Source: Sclerotinia nivalis (taxonomy: Eukaryota; Ascomycota; Leotiomycetes; Helotiales; Sclerotiniaceae). Taken from it: a DNA stretch of 64,000 bases. Both the position numbers and the translations under genes were made by a program. Every line of letters starts with the position of its first letter. The first letter of the stretch is position 1. The notes beneath the pieces were generated by a model, which saw only the letters and a program-made list of their open reading frames with translations, was not told the origin of the DNA and did not search any database. This document shows, piece after piece, positions 31,298 through 42,147 of this stretch. The stretch lies in NCBI GenBank assembly GCA_029531795.1, contig JAPEIS010000011.1, positions 992,001-1,056,000 on the forward strand, written 5' to 3'.

Positions 31298-34267
31298 ATG
31301 ACAGAAAGGTCTCTATCAATCTCGACGCAAAGTGCGACCTCAATTAAACCTATCTTCGCCACTACTTCTACTGCGATCTCTACCCACGATGTGCAATTCG
31401 TTACCGAGCCGGTGGACGACGAGCCTTACACCATCAGATGCATCTGCAACATTTGTGAGGACGATGGAAACACAATATACTGTGATAGATGTGAGACGTG
31501 GCAGCACATTGAATGCTATTATTCAGGCAGCGTAGAAGATGCTTCTAGGGAAGACTTCGATCATCTTTGCGTTGACTGCTTCCCGCGAGATCTCGGTCGG
31601 CATGCGATTGAAAAGCAACAATATCGTCAGAACAAAGTCAATTATGATAACAATGACAAAAAAATTAAAAGACCTACAACAAAGAGTCACAAAAAGAAAA
31701 CGAAGCCTTCTGAGATCCAAACTAATGGGTTCAATGACCAAGAGACACACAAGAATGCCGGCTCTCTTGATAATCACACACACAAAAGGGCGAAAGGTCA
31801 TCGGTCGCATCATTCCGTCAGCTCCCAAGTTACCAAACGCAGCCCTCCCTATCCAGCGAGGAGTAACAACCATCCTCCAAGTCCCAGTCACACATCATCA
31901 AATCTGCCAAACGATTTTCATATTCATGGCTACTCCAAGGTTTTTCAATCGCTCTACGACGATCAGTTGCAAGAAACCAATGACAACACATTGGCCAATT
32001 TATCTGTCACGAACAAATTGGCGATGTGGAAAACGGATGCCAAACAGTTTGAAGAAGATGTTGGCAAGAAATTCGATGATGTTGTTCAAAAAACCAAGGT
32101 GCGACTTGATCCGCAACAATTTCCAAAGTTGCACGTTGATGTTAAGACTGCTCTCATCAATAATAATGCAAAAGCCCAATGGAAATCTCTCTACACGACG
32201 ACGAAAACTCCTGGTAATCAACCAATTGGAGAGATTAACGGCCAGATCGGTCTACAGTCCGACTACCACAAGAATCCGGACAATGGATGGGAAGAATGTC
32301 CCCATCCGCGCCCTCTCACTTTTTTCATTCCCGGATTGCCATTGTATATTGACACAAGAGGTGGGGGATCACAGTGTCGGTATATTCGACGAAGTTGTAG
32401 GGCGAATGCAAACTTGGAGACATATATCGTTGCAAATACAAGCGAGTATCACTTCTACCTAACCCTCGACAGTGCCCTCTCCCCGGACGAGCAAATTACG
32501 CTACCTTGGGATTTCAAGTTCGTAGACAAGCCAAGATTGGACCGTGCCCTTCATCTTGATGGCGACGACGATGACAGACTACCTGATATCTCTGAAACCG
32601 AATACCAAAGCATGGCACATTCCATCAATTTGGTATTATCGGATCACGGAGGTTGTGCTTGCAATGCCGGTAAAGATTGCGCGTTCGTGAGGTTTCACCG
32701 CGATTACTACGGCAGAGTGCATGGTCAACCTCAACCGCAATCCAACGGTGTAAACGGTGTAAAATCAAAGAAAGGTCGCAAGCCCAAGCAGCACGTCTCC
32801 CCCACAAGTACGGGTCACGCTACCAATAGTCGAGCTGCCAGTGAAGGTCATCCAGAGGCAAATGACGACGATGATACCCGCTCTACCTCCGGCTCCGGAC
32901 GAAGCAAACCTCACAGTCGTGACCTGACACCAATACATGGCTTGGGTGAAGTCGATACCCCCTCAACGGAGCCGTCAGATCGCGAGAAGAGAAAGTTGGT
33001 AGCGTTGGAAAACACATTTAGAAAAATGGAACAGGCACCCCCACGAAAAAAGAAGAGGGCATCGGATGGTTCGAACATGAATTCACCAGTCACCACTATG
33101 ACGTCGCAGACCAACTCCAAACCCCGACAGAAATCAGTGGTATCGCGAACATCTGTTTCACAATCAGCTCTCGCGAATTTTAACGGATCCCGATCTCGCC
33201 AGTACGTCGATGCCAGCACATCGCGGCGACAATCGGCATCGCCTCCTAGCGCGGCGTCGCCACAAGCCATGGCCTCTCCGAAACCAATACCATCTCGCGA
33301 TGATTCAGCGACCTCTCGATCACGCCACAGTTCGGTAGCGCAAAAGATCATTTTCGTCTACACAGATTCATCAGCACAAACGGATCGAGACGAAGATGCA
33401 TGGTACGAACAAAAAACAAAGCCGACGCCGAAGAAACCTGTCTTATCTCTTGCGAGGCGCATGCTTTTGAAACGTCATAAAATTCACGAACAGGCCCAGG
33501 CTTTAGCGGCGGAGCAAAACAAAAATATGGCTGCAGGATCGATTAATGGAGATCTCCAGAATATCTCTTCGCCTGCGTCGGCAATGGATGTTGACGGACC
33601 CGTTCAGGAAGATCGATCAATTACTCAGTCACCTACTGACACTAGGGCTCGAAATGCTAGTATTGTTTCATCGACTCCATCGGTTGATGTAATCTCAAAT
33701 TCAGGCGATTATTATACAGATGGATCACCACTTATCACTGGACAGACAATGAAACCTCCACCTTGGCCTGGACAATCCACTAATGGCTATTCACATAAAT
33801 CACCTGAACTGAGGGTACAAATGCCTCCAACACCAACTTTCATAACGCCTAATCTTTCTGGAACTCCAGGCGCTCTCACGCCCGCTTCAGCAGCAACCTC
33901 ATCAGCGATGTCGCCGTATGGCACAACTCATTTCTCATCATATCCCACTACATTGGCAAATGGCGTCAATCCAAGTCCTGCCAAGAAAAAAATGTCGCTT
34001 AACGATTATAAGGCTCGGAAGAAGCAGAACGCTGATGGTTCGGGTGGGCGCAAACCTTCTACAGGAAGCAGTCCCACAATGCCACCAGCAGTTCTCAAGT
34101 CAACACTTTCGGCCATTGAGGAAGCCAAAGCACGAGGGATTCTTCTTGATAGCAAATCTGATATCATTGAGGGGAAGGAGATAGTGGATCCTTCTCCCGT
34201 TGACTTGCTCAAAGTTTCACCCCCCAAAAATAATATGCCCTCTCAACACTCGAATGGTGCATTGTAA
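31298..34267 (+). CDS. SET3: SET3-like PHD/SET-domain chromatin protein
   Basis: Homologue of yeast Set3 and animal MLL5, the scaffold of a histone deacetylase complex recruited to H3K4-methylated chromatin. Single exon, 989 aa, ATG at 31298 (MTERSLSISTQS). PHD finger at about 46-95: CICNICEDDGNTIYCDRCET, then WQHIECY and HLCVDC, with all zinc ligands present. Basic linker, then a SET-like fold from about 290 to 420 with GLPLYIDTRGGGSQCRYIRR, SCRANANLETYIVANTSEYH and EQITLPWDF; the usual catalytic NH..N-Y signature is degenerate, as in Set3, so it is probably not a methyltransferase. CACNAGKDC at about 453 resembles a post-SET cysteine cluster. The remaining half is Ser/Pro-rich and disordered. 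Confidence 0.87.
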   Translation: MTERSLSISTQSATSIKPIFATTSTAISTHDVQFVTEPVDDEPYTIRCICNICEDDGNTIYCDRCETWQHIECYYSGSVEDASREDFDHLCVDCFPRDLGRHAIEKQQYRQNKVNYDNNDKKIKRPTTKSHKKKTKPSEIQTNGFNDQETHKNAGSLDNHTHKRAKGHRSHHSVSSQVTKRSPPYPARSNNHPPSPSHTSSNLPNDFHIHGYSKVFQSLYDDQLQETNDNTLANLSVTNKLAMWKTDAKQFEEDVGKKFDDVVQKTKVRLDPQQFPKLHVDVKTALINNNAKAQWKSLYTTTKTPGNQPIGEINGQIGLQSDYHKNPDNGWEECPHPRPLTFFIPGLPLYIDTRGGGSQCRYIRRSCRANANLETYIVANTSEYHFYLTLDSALSPDEQITLPWDFKFVDKPRLDRALHLDGDDDDRLPDISETEYQSMAHSINLVLSDHGGCACNAGKDCAFVRFHRDYYGRVHGQPQPQSNGVNGVKSKKGRKPKQHVSPTSTGHATNSRAASEGHPEANDDDDTRSTSGSGRSKPHSRDLTPIHGLGEVDTPSTEPSDREKRKLVALENTFRKMEQAPPRKKKRASDGSNMNSPVTTMTSQTNSKPRQKSVVSRTSVSQSALANFNGSRSRQYVDASTSRRQSASPPSAASPQAMASPKPIPSRDDSATSRSRHSSVAQKIIFVYTDSSAQTDRDEDAWYEQKTKPTPKKPVLSLARRMLLKRHKIHEQAQALAAEQNKNMAAGSINGDLQNISSPASAMDVDGPVQEDRSITQSPTDTRARNASIVSSTPSVDVISNSGDYYTDGSPLITGQTMKPPPWPGQSTNGYSHKSPELRVQMPPTPTFITPNLSGTPGALTPASAATSSAMSPYGTTHFSSYPTTLANGVNPSPAKKKMSLNDYKARKKQNADGSGGRKPSTGSSPTMPPAVLKSTLSAIEEAKARGILLDSKSDIIEGKEIVDPSPVDLLKVSPPKNNMPSQHSNGAL

Positions 34268-35442
34268 CATACAGTTTAGACCTCGCTTCATGCGTGTTTT
34301 ATTGCCTCGTCTGTCTTTCTACTTCGGCGTGGGGTTTCCAGCTGTTGAGCGTTTGGGACCGGTGGCTGGTATCATTTGGGTTCAAAATGGGTTTGGGATA
34401 TGATCTTTACTATAAGGTCGAGGGGCGTGGTGTAAACATTGGGGCGGAGTCCAGAAGTTTCAATTACTTCTTTTTTTTATACTTTTTTTTTTGTTCTTCT
34501 AATGCTGATCATCGCGGATCATTCATCAATGTCTTTCGACTGGCACACGTCGAATCCCTTGGGTGTTTTTTTATTGCTGCTTGTTGGAATGGACTTTTCT
34601 TTATTCTCTCTGAAACCCCTTCTTGCATCAGGCGATGGCAAAACAAAATACCTTCCTCACCTAACTTTATTGTACCAGTAGCTTCTTTGTTGATGATGAT
34701 TGACGGATCACCTTTGGGAGGACGTGTTGATGTTGAAAAAAATCTTGGGAGGTATCCTATTCCCGATACACTAAGCTAGCTGCTTCTGATGGCTGGCTTT
34801 AGCTAGTTCGTAGCGCTACAAGATGAATGTTTAAATGGATGAATGGATGGGGCTCGGGAGTAAATGGGTGGAATTCTACTGGGTCATTCCTTGAATGAAT
34901 GCTACGAAGGCTAATTTCTATCGAAATGGTCCCTTGAAAATGGATGGATGGATGGTGGGTGGGCAGGCTTCTCTGGGATAAAGATGAATGGGATAGGATG
35001 GCTTTGAATGGATTGATATGCATTGATTGGGATGAATTGATATGATATTGAATTGATACCTTATTGAATGGAAGAAAAACATTTTAAATAATAACTTGCA
35101 TTTTGCATAGAATCTTGGGTGTTGGTTCCCTTTGCTGTTTGTTTGTGTCTGCTGTGAGTGTCCGTCTTGTTTGTAAGTGTTGGGGTTTTCAACGAAGGGG
35201 GACTGCAATTGATGATTGATGATGTTGAGATCCAATGACTATGCTAATATTCTATAACATTAGATGAGAGAGGACTAGCTAGGTATATGTGAATATCTAT
35301 ATCCGTATAATTACATCTATCGATTTATTGATTTATCTATCTATCTATATACAAGCTTTCATCCTTTAACTTATATATATACCCATCTCCCTCCCTTCCA
35401 TTTATGCATCCCTTAGTTCCCTATAAAACACAAAAAGAAAAC
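34268..35442. other. Convergent 3' intergenic
   Basis: About 1.2 kb between SET3-like (+) and ALG7 (-) 3' ends. Contains T-runs near 34470-34490, ATGGATGG repeats near 34830-34960 and TATC repeats near 35330-35350. No coding signal. Confidence 0.5.
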
Positions 35443-37008
35443 CTACACACTCAAATTATCACTCTGAAAAATCAACAACGCCAACCGATGTCTCACAAAC
35501 AATCCAAACAATCCGCAGATACCCTGCATGGCCAAGATCTCCAAGGCTAAGCGATCTTCTCTCCTGGGTCCAAACCATACGAGCCATAAATTCAAGAGTG
35601 TGAAATTACTGCTTTCGGTTATATTGCCTTCTTTGTCGAATTTGAGGGAGAGGAGGTGGAGTTTGTGGAGGAGGTGGAGGAGTGCTACTTGGTGTGGTTG
35701 GGGTGGTTGGGGCCAGGGGGTGATGGAGGGTTCGAGGAGATTGGTGTGCGGGTTGTAGCGGGGGAGGCGGTGGCGGGGACAGGGGATTAGGTGGAAGAGT
35801 TGTGGGGTGCTGTAGAGGAAATTGAAGGTTTGGGGGATGAGGAGGAGGAGGAGGGTTTTGGAGAAATGGCCTAGGATGCCGCAGATGGCGAAGACCATGC
35901 CGGCGAAATAGCAGTAGGTGTCGCCTACGAAGACGGAGGATGGGTACCAGTTGTGGGAGAGGAGGGCGAGGGAGACCCCGATGAAGGGGAGGAGCATGTA
36001 GAGGGAGAAGAGATGGGAGTCGGTTGCTGGATGGGGGTAGGGTGTTAGGAGGTAGAGGGTATCGTTTAGGACGAGGAGGAGCGCGATGACGAGAGATTGG
36101 GATACTTCGATGCCGTTTATGCCGGCGAGGATGTTGATGCTGTTGGGGCAGAAGATGGCGATCCCGGCCATGTAGATGTAGTAAAGAGGGCCGAGTTGGA
36201 AAAGCTCGCCCAGATAGGGTTGCAGGGGAATTGGGATGACGATTTGGGTAACGCCGAAATCGACAAAATAGACGATTAGAATGGGGATACTGGCAATGGC
36301 GGGAATGAAAAATTTATGGCGCCAGCGGATATCGAAGAGATCGTCGCCAATTCCAAGAATTACTACCGATTGGAGGGACAGAACCGCGGAGAGATAGGAT
36401 GCTAGCTGTTTATTCTTGTCAGTATACATAATCTTTACTTCCCCAACCCAATTCGAGCAAACAATCCCATAGAAAATGCAATTGAACAACACACAACATC
36501 ACAACCCATCACAAATTCAAAATTCCACAAATCCACAAATCCTCACCTTACTATGCGGAAACCGATGCAAAAACCTCCCATTCTGCACAACATCCACCCT
36601 AACCTCCATTTCCATCTCCCTCACCACATCCCTATTCCCACCCCCACTCGTCGCCGCCACAATATCCTTATAGAACGGAAACGGAATGAACACAATAACA
36701 ACCAACAAATACACTACGGCGCAAATCGCGCCCATCGTCTCGGGAATCTCCCTACGGTCGCGCTTCGAGAGATCGCGTCCCTTGAGGCCCGCTCGTAGGA
36801 ATGTCGGTCCGAGCCAGCGGATCATGCTGTAGGTAGAGGAGAAGGCGATACCGCTGAAGGCGAGGGAGGCGATGAGTGGTTCGCCATTTTCGCGCGAGAG
36901 GGTTTTGAGGAGCAGGGAAATGCAGAGGAGGGTGAGGGAGAGGTGGGTGAGGGATTCGCGGGGGGTGAGGGAGGAGCTGGAGGGGCGGAGAGGTGAGTTG
37001 CTTTTCAT
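35443..37008 (-). CDS. ALG7: UDP-GlcNAc:dolichyl-P GlcNAc-1-P transferase (ALG7/GPT)
   Basis: First enzyme of N-glycan precursor synthesis in the ER membrane: moves GlcNAc-1-phosphate from UDP-GlcNAc to dolichyl phosphate; the tunicamycin target. Exon 1 37008-36547, donor GTGAGG, acceptor GACAAG, exon 2 36414-35443; 477 aa, close to yeast at 448. Ten or so membrane helices. Motifs: GLKGRDLSKRDRREIPETMG near the start, GIGDDLFDIRWRHKFFIPAI with the Asp pair, FVDFG, FCPNSINILAGINGIEVSQ, LLSHNWYPSSVFVGDTYCYF and the loop after HLIPCPRHRLPRYNP. The splice restores HSKNKQLASYLSAVLSLQS. Coding strand is unusually C-rich and G-poor in the 3' part. Confidence 0.93.
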
Positions 37009-37558
37009 GGTGAGGGGGATGGGTGGTGCATTTCTGATTGGGTGGTGTGGTGTGGTGTTGGTGTGGAAATGTAAGGGGAGAGAGAGGTTGGGGGATAGGT
37101 GGTTTTTATTCTTTATTTTTGTTCTGAGGGGAGCCTTGCGCGAGGCTGAGAAGACACGATTTCATATCGCATGATTTGTGGGGGGAGTGGGGTCGGTCTT
37201 CAGGGCTGAGGAAGATAAATGACGAGGCTAGTGGGGTTGGCTGCATGCCGCTTGAATGATTTTCATGATGTGTAAAATTGGGTAAGGAGATCTACGCGAG
37301 CTATTCGAGGGATAGGGATGAGATTTTGAATGTGCATAAAATCGTGATTGTTTAAAAATGTTAAAATCATCTTATTCTTATAAATGCCTCCATCCCACCG
37401 ACATTCAGGCTAAATTTCCTCATCTCAACGCCTGAACTCCAGCCTCCAATACGGTATCTTTCTGAATAATCCCCAGACAAACTCCATCGATAACTCCAAA
37501 CGGGGACTTTACATCCCAAACAATCTCTTTCTTTCTTGACTAGAATCATAAACTTTCA
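37009..37558. promoter_or_regulatory. Intergenic, ALG7 promoter
   Basis: About 550 bp between the ALG7 start and the SEH1-like 3' end, both minus-strand. Pyrimidine-rich on the minus strand near the ALG7 ATG. No specific motif recognised. Confidence 0.4.
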
Positions 37559-38815
37559 TCAAGCTCTATTCATCGCCAATTCTGCACTCTTACTCCAGAT
37601 ACCTGTCGGTTCCCTCCTCCACATCATTAATTTCCCATCATCACCCGTAGACCCCAACAATTGTCCATCTGCATCAAATTCCACCTTCCAAACAGGCGCT
37701 CGATCTACTTCCAACCTCGAGATTTCCTTCACTGCATGAATGACCGCTCCATCCCTACCTTGAGCTTCTTGCTGTCTATTCCGATTTGTTCTTTGGCCTG
37801 CTAACCCTGCACCAATGCCCGAAGGAACATTTTTGGCCCCATTCTCCATAGCCATGTGCATCGAACTTCGTGCAACAACTTTCTCTGGCACTTTCTCAAA
37901 GTCACTACTCCTTCCTCCCATCCCCTCGGCTTCTCTACCAGCCACCACTCGAAACACTCTCACAACACCATCCTTACACGCCGTAGCAACCTCATCCCAT
38001 CCCCTAATATTCCCCGCTGCCCACGCCACATCCCTCACTAATCCCCGATGCCCCCTCAACTCCGCCGCTAGATAAAGTTCCTTCGTACTTGCACTCCCAA
38101 GACTAACCGTATGTGAAATCTCCTTCGTTCTCCATATGCTCGCTTTATGCATACTAGCGACCACCAGGCCCAACGCATCTCTCGGGACCCCTTCCTTAAT
38201 AGCTCGATAGCACGGCTCAAGATTCGGATCAAAAGCCACCTTGAAACTAACCTCCTCACCACGAGCCGGCTTCTCACACACATTAACACGATCGAGTTCT
38301 GTCCACGAGGTCATATTTTCCGGCTCCTCATTCTCATACACGATCAACTGCGCATCGCGATCCAGCAACGCAATATAAGTATGTCTAATCTCCGCATTAT
38401 GTTTGATAGAAAAGCTCAAGAAAGCCGCGCGCGTATGCGATCTCGTCTCCCAAACCGGCCGATTATTATGCGAATTAAATCTGCGTCCCTTATTAGGAGG
38501 CAGCGTGGGATCTTCAACCCAAAGCTTAAAACGTCCATCGGTACCAATAGATGCAATGAGATTGGGATGGATAGTAGGCGGTAGCCATTGTAATTCTAAG
38601 ACTTCGCCGCCATTATGTGCGCCCCATGTATCGCATAGATTCCAAGAGCCATCGCGATGCCGGTTGTAGACTTTTATCTTGCCATCCGCGGAACCGGTTG
38701 CGAAGCGCGTGCCGTAGCTGTTGAAGGCGGTGGCTTCAACTAAATCGCGGTGCGTGGAGGTCAGGAGAGCAAATCCTTCTTGAGGTGGTGGGGTGGCTTC
38801 TCTGCTTGGAGACAT
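37559..38815 (-). CDS. SEH1: Nucleoporin SEH1-like WD40 protein
   Basis: Beta-propeller protein of the Nup84/Nup107-160 nuclear pore scaffold and, in fungi, also of the vacuolar SEA/GATOR2 complex. Single exon; the ATG at 38815 opens MSPSREATPPPQEGFALL; the frame is open 45 codons further only from a TTG. 418 aa. WD-like blades: GTRFATGSADGKIKVYNRH, GGEVLELQWLPPTIHPNLIA, SIGTDGRFKLW, GHRGLVRDVAWAAGNIRGW, VATACKDGVVRVFRV, and the last blade VWKVEFDADGQLLGSTGDDG followed by KLMMWRREPTG. The order and the spacing between first and last blades match SEH1 rather than SEC13. A Gln/Asn/Arg-rich insert lies before the last blade. Sec13 is the alternative but is shorter. Confidence 0.87.
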   Translation of the reverse strand: MSPSREATPPPQEGFALLTSTHRDLVEATAFNSYGTRFATGSADGKIKVYNRHRDGSWNLCDTWGAHNGGEVLELQWLPPTIHPNLIASIGTDGRFKLWVEDPTLPPNKGRRFNSHNNRPVWETRSHTRAAFLSFSIKHNAEIRHTYIALLDRDAQLIVYENEEPENMTSWTELDRVNVCEKPARGEEVSFKVAFDPNLEPCYRAIKEGVPRDALGLVVASMHKASIWRTKEISHTVSLGSASTKELYLAAELRGHRGLVRDVAWAAGNIRGWDEVATACKDGVVRVFRVVAGREAEGMGGRSSDFEKVPEKVVARSSMHMAMENGAKNVPSGIGAGLAGQRTNRNRQQEAQGRDGAVIHAVKEISRLEVDRAPVWKVEFDADGQLLGSTGDDGKLMMWRREPTGIWSKSAELAMNRA

Positions 38816-39427
38816 GGTGTGTAGATGAGTGCGGGTAGTCTTGGTGAAGGCTGAGATGATGTCCAGATAGCTAGCCTCGTATGCACAGACCCATACTATA
38901 GTTTGAATAAGGCTGATTCGTATACACGGAGCAGTGTATAGCTGATTCAATTAGCTTTTATTAATCGACTTCAAAACCCTTCATGGCTTGTCCTATAGTT
39001 GAAAACTTGTAGATATCCGTTGCATATTCCAAGTGAATAATTACAGGATATTATGGATATTCTAGAACATGTATCCGATAAAATGCAAACCCCCATCACA
39101 TGCTCAAAGGGGAGGAGAGAATATCAATCAAACGATATTTCCAGCTTGCTTGTATTCTTCTGACTACCCCCAAAGTCTTCTCCCGAAGCTCAATTGTAAT
39201 TTTCACCATACAGTTCTTCATTCTGCAATATACTACTACTCATTATCTTAAATATCAATATCACTCGCTAATCCGTTTCCCAAAAAAACTCCCACTCGCT
39301 TCGCTCCCGCATATTCAATCCTATCCCTTCCCTTCCCATACCTAGTCCTATTCCTATTCCAATATTGGATTACCCGCCGATATCCGTATGCCCCAATAAT
39401 CATAAAATGCCTATCCCACACGCATGA
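38816..39427. other. Intergenic, SEH1 promoter
   Basis: About 610 bp with no coding signal between two minus-strand genes. Confidence 0.4.
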
Positions 39428-41518
39428 TCATTCAATAATAGCCTCGACCATAGCATCAAGTATTTGCTCACCATTTGGCAAATTCCATTGCCACCATCCG
39501 TCGCCCTCCCACCAAGCAATATCTCTCCCCTTCTTCCATTTCTGCTCGAGTACCTTTCGGACTTTCTCATCACCACCTATACCCCCACCCTCCTTGTCCA
39601 TCCATTCCCTTTCTGCCTTTTCTTTGGCCTTCTTAACCACAACCTCATCATCCTCACATCGATATAAATCGCACTTTGAGCACTCTGTACAGCGCCTTCC
39701 ACCATTTGGTCGAAAGTGTTCACAGAAATGCCGATACCCCTCCCCAGACCCAATATCCTTGCGACAAACATAACACATTTGATATCCGCAAACACAGGTT
39801 AATTTATTGCAACCTGAAGACTTAACAAATGATGTGTTGCAACGCGGGCAGGTACGTTTGATCGCTAGGGACATTGCAAGCTCGACTTGCGTTCTTAGGG
39901 CAAGTAAAGAAGACTCGTGACAGATATGAATATCGTTCCATGCTTTCGAGCATGAAATACAGGAAGATCTCCCACATCGTTGGTTCTGACAAACAAATTT
40001 GAGACCATGTTGCTTCCTACGTAAACGAATAACAGAGTCCTTGAATTGCTCGATAGCATAGTCGCCAAATGTTCGTTTCGAGGAGAGACATAAAAACAAG
40101 AAAGAAAAAAGAATGCAAAAAGGTAAAAGGAAGGGTATCATGCCAACGCCCAAAACCAAAATTAGAACAGTATAGATAGATGAGGGGCCAAGTCGTTTCA
40201 AACGCCAAGATCGCTGCGATTCTGGGAGATATATCTCGTCAATCTCGGCATAATTGCAGAATGGACAACGTATAAGTGGCAGTCCAGTTTTCATGAGACT
40301 GTCTTCGATTAGACGTTCGTCAAGCTTCCGCAGAATCTCCTCGCCCTTATCTTCTAGAAACGCTCGTCGCACCTGCTCTTGCGGAATGCATCCGTTGCAT
40401 TCATCCGTCATGGCCGCAAGGCACCTTAGTGTTCCACCGTTGAGATCAATGTTCCTTTGCCATCCTTGTCCAAAAATAGCTTCATTACCTGCATGTCTGA
40501 TACACTGAAAGCATATGAAATGACCTCCAATATCACATGCAGAGAGTTCTTCAAATGCATATGCAGTATAACAACATCCACAGTCGTGCAAGGCATCCTG
40601 TTCTTCTGCCTCATGGTTATTTATTTCGAGTGCCAGAGCATGATCTTTCTCCTCTCGTTCCAATAATTCTCGTTCCTGCAATGGTATAATAAGAGAATCA
40701 AATAATTCTTTATCCAATTCCGGCGATCCCGTAGTCTTGATAGTTGGTATTATAGAGCCTTGCCCAGTTGACTGCCAAACCACAAGAGGATGGTGCCCTG
40801 CTTCGACCGCCGTCAGAGGCTTTCGACGAGAGAAGAATGATGATATGGTAAAGCGCCAAGACTTCGAAGACAAGTCGACAAGTGTGGGTCGAGCCAATGT
40901 ATACGAATGGTTACGTTCCGCCAACACTGCATTGATCGTCGATCGCGGCAGACCCTTAAATTCATGATATGCCACTGTCCTTACAGCTCTTTTGTATCCT
41001 TCCGTCCTGAACTTCTCTTCTACAGGCACATGGCCCTTCAAGTCCTGTTGATTAGCCTCATCTTCACTACCAGCAGCCTTCTCTTTTTCTTTCTCCTTCA
41101 ACGCGACCCTATATCGTCCCCTAATATATTTCATCTTATGTTTAAGCAGAGCTTCTGTCGCGACAGCCAATCTAGATTCTTCTTCAAAGCTCGAGAGCAT
41201 CTCGCGAAACACTTCGACTTGAACATCGGGGAAGATAGCCGCAAGCGCTTCAAGGCTTTGGTTTAACTCGCGAAGATCGGGTATTTCGGCATCTAGGGGT
41301 GGAAGGTTTTCCTTCCCTCGGATATATTGACTCCCTGCTGGATCCGCAAACGCAGATGCCGCTGTCACTGTCACTGTCGCTGTAGGCGAAGTACTTCTTC
41401 CTCTGTCATTAGAAGTCGATGCAGGTTGTTGTGATGTTGAATCAAGGGTGGCTGTGGCTGGTGGATGAGAAGTGTTTTGGTTGGTTGACCTGAGAATTCC
41501 CGAGAACACCATCATCAT
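39428..41518 (-). CDS. RBR (RING-IBR-RING) E3 ubiquitin ligase, RNF216-like
   Basis: Probable ubiquitin ligase that passes ubiquitin through a Cys in RING2. Single exon, 696 aa, starting MMMVFSGIL. N-terminus disordered; residues about 83-137 look like a CUE-type ubiquitin-binding helix bundle (LNQSLEALAAIFPDVQVEVF). RING1 at about 313-375 (DCGCCYTAYAFEELSACDIG), which resembles RNF216/TRIAD3. Then RCPFCNYAE, a strongly hydrophobic stretch at 449-480 (VLILVLGVGMIPFLLPFCIL and onward) that should be a membrane helix, an IBR (FVCQNQRCGRSSCISCSKAW), and RING2 from 557 (CPRCNTSFVKSSGCNKLTC) with Cys570 as the likely catalytic residue. A charged coiled tail follows. The membrane segment between RING1 and IBR is unusual. 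Substrate unknown. Confidence 0.83.
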   Translation of the reverse strand: MMMVFSGILRSTNQNTSHPPATATLDSTSQQPASTSNDRGRSTSPTATVTVTAASAFADPAGSQYIRGKENLPPLDAEIPDLRELNQSLEALAAIFPDVQVEVFREMLSSFEEESRLAVATEALLKHKMKYIRGRYRVALKEKEKEKAAGSEDEANQQDLKGHVPVEEKFRTEGYKRAVRTVAYHEFKGLPRSTINAVLAERNHSYTLARPTLVDLSSKSWRFTISSFFSRRKPLTAVEAGHHPLVVWQSTGQGSIIPTIKTTGSPELDKELFDSLIIPLQERELLEREEKDHALALEINNHEAEEQDALHDCGCCYTAYAFEELSACDIGGHFICFQCIRHAGNEAIFGQGWQRNIDLNGGTLRCLAAMTDECNGCIPQEQVRRAFLEDKGEEILRKLDERLIEDSLMKTGLPLIRCPFCNYAEIDEIYLPESQRSWRLKRLGPSSIYTVLILVLGVGMIPFLLPFCILFSFLFLCLSSKRTFGDYAIEQFKDSVIRLRRKQHGLKFVCQNQRCGRSSCISCSKAWNDIHICHESSLLALRTQVELAMSLAIKRTCPRCNTSFVKSSGCNKLTCVCGYQMCYVCRKDIGSGEGYRHFCEHFRPNGGRRCTECSKCDLYRCEDDEVVVKKAKEKAEREWMDKEGGGIGGDEKVRKVLEQKWKKGRDIAWWEGDGWWQWNLPNGEQILDAMVEAIIE

Positions 41519-42147
41519 GGATTGTTCCTGTGATAAAGAGTATCACATTGTATCCGAGAGATTGTGTATAAGAGAGAACTTTTATGTTCTTATAAATCAC
41601 TTTAATTAAAACCTAATGTATGTAGTGATTGTTGTTGATGTTAAAGGGAAGCCGGCCGTATACGAAGAATTATGACGCGGGATTAAAGGAAGGGGAGGAC
41701 TTATTCTGTACGGCCGACAGGGAACTGTTGAACCTTAAAAATTCGAAAAGTCGGTCCCTAATTTGAGGAATTCCCTAAAATTGCAGGACCCTGAAGGAAA
41801 CATCCGGATGGCATAGAAATTCTTTCAATACGTGATTTTAGGTTCAAATTTTTTTTCTTATCTTCACCACTAAAGTTTGTGTTTGGTACAGCAAAAGGCA
41901 AGCCCAGCTCTCAACTCTAAAATGCAACTTAGGTCCATCTTGTGATCCTACGATTTATCAAACATAATAAACCTCTACGCCTGAAGACTATGTTTATCAC
42001 ACATGCTCCACCATTACCAACCAGTTCATAGAATCTCCTAATGCCCTTCTTCCCAGATCAACTAGTAGTAACTCCTGAGCGCCAATTTTATTCATTCGCG
42101 ACGAACCGCTCTTTACAAATATCTACTCCTTTCCTCTCTGTTTCACC
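41519..42147. other. Intergenic, RBR ligase promoter
   Basis: About 630 bp, no coding signal. Contains a TTTTTTT run at about 41850. Confidence 0.4.

Noticed and set aside
31539..32462. A 307-codon plus-strand frame within the SET3-like gene
   Set aside because: Shifted-phase reading with no recognisable sequence; the overlapping frame has clear PHD and SET features.
37559..38950. N-terminal extension of SEH1 by 45 residues
   Set aside because: The extra stretch starts from a TTG; the first ATG at 38815 gives the expected family N-terminus.
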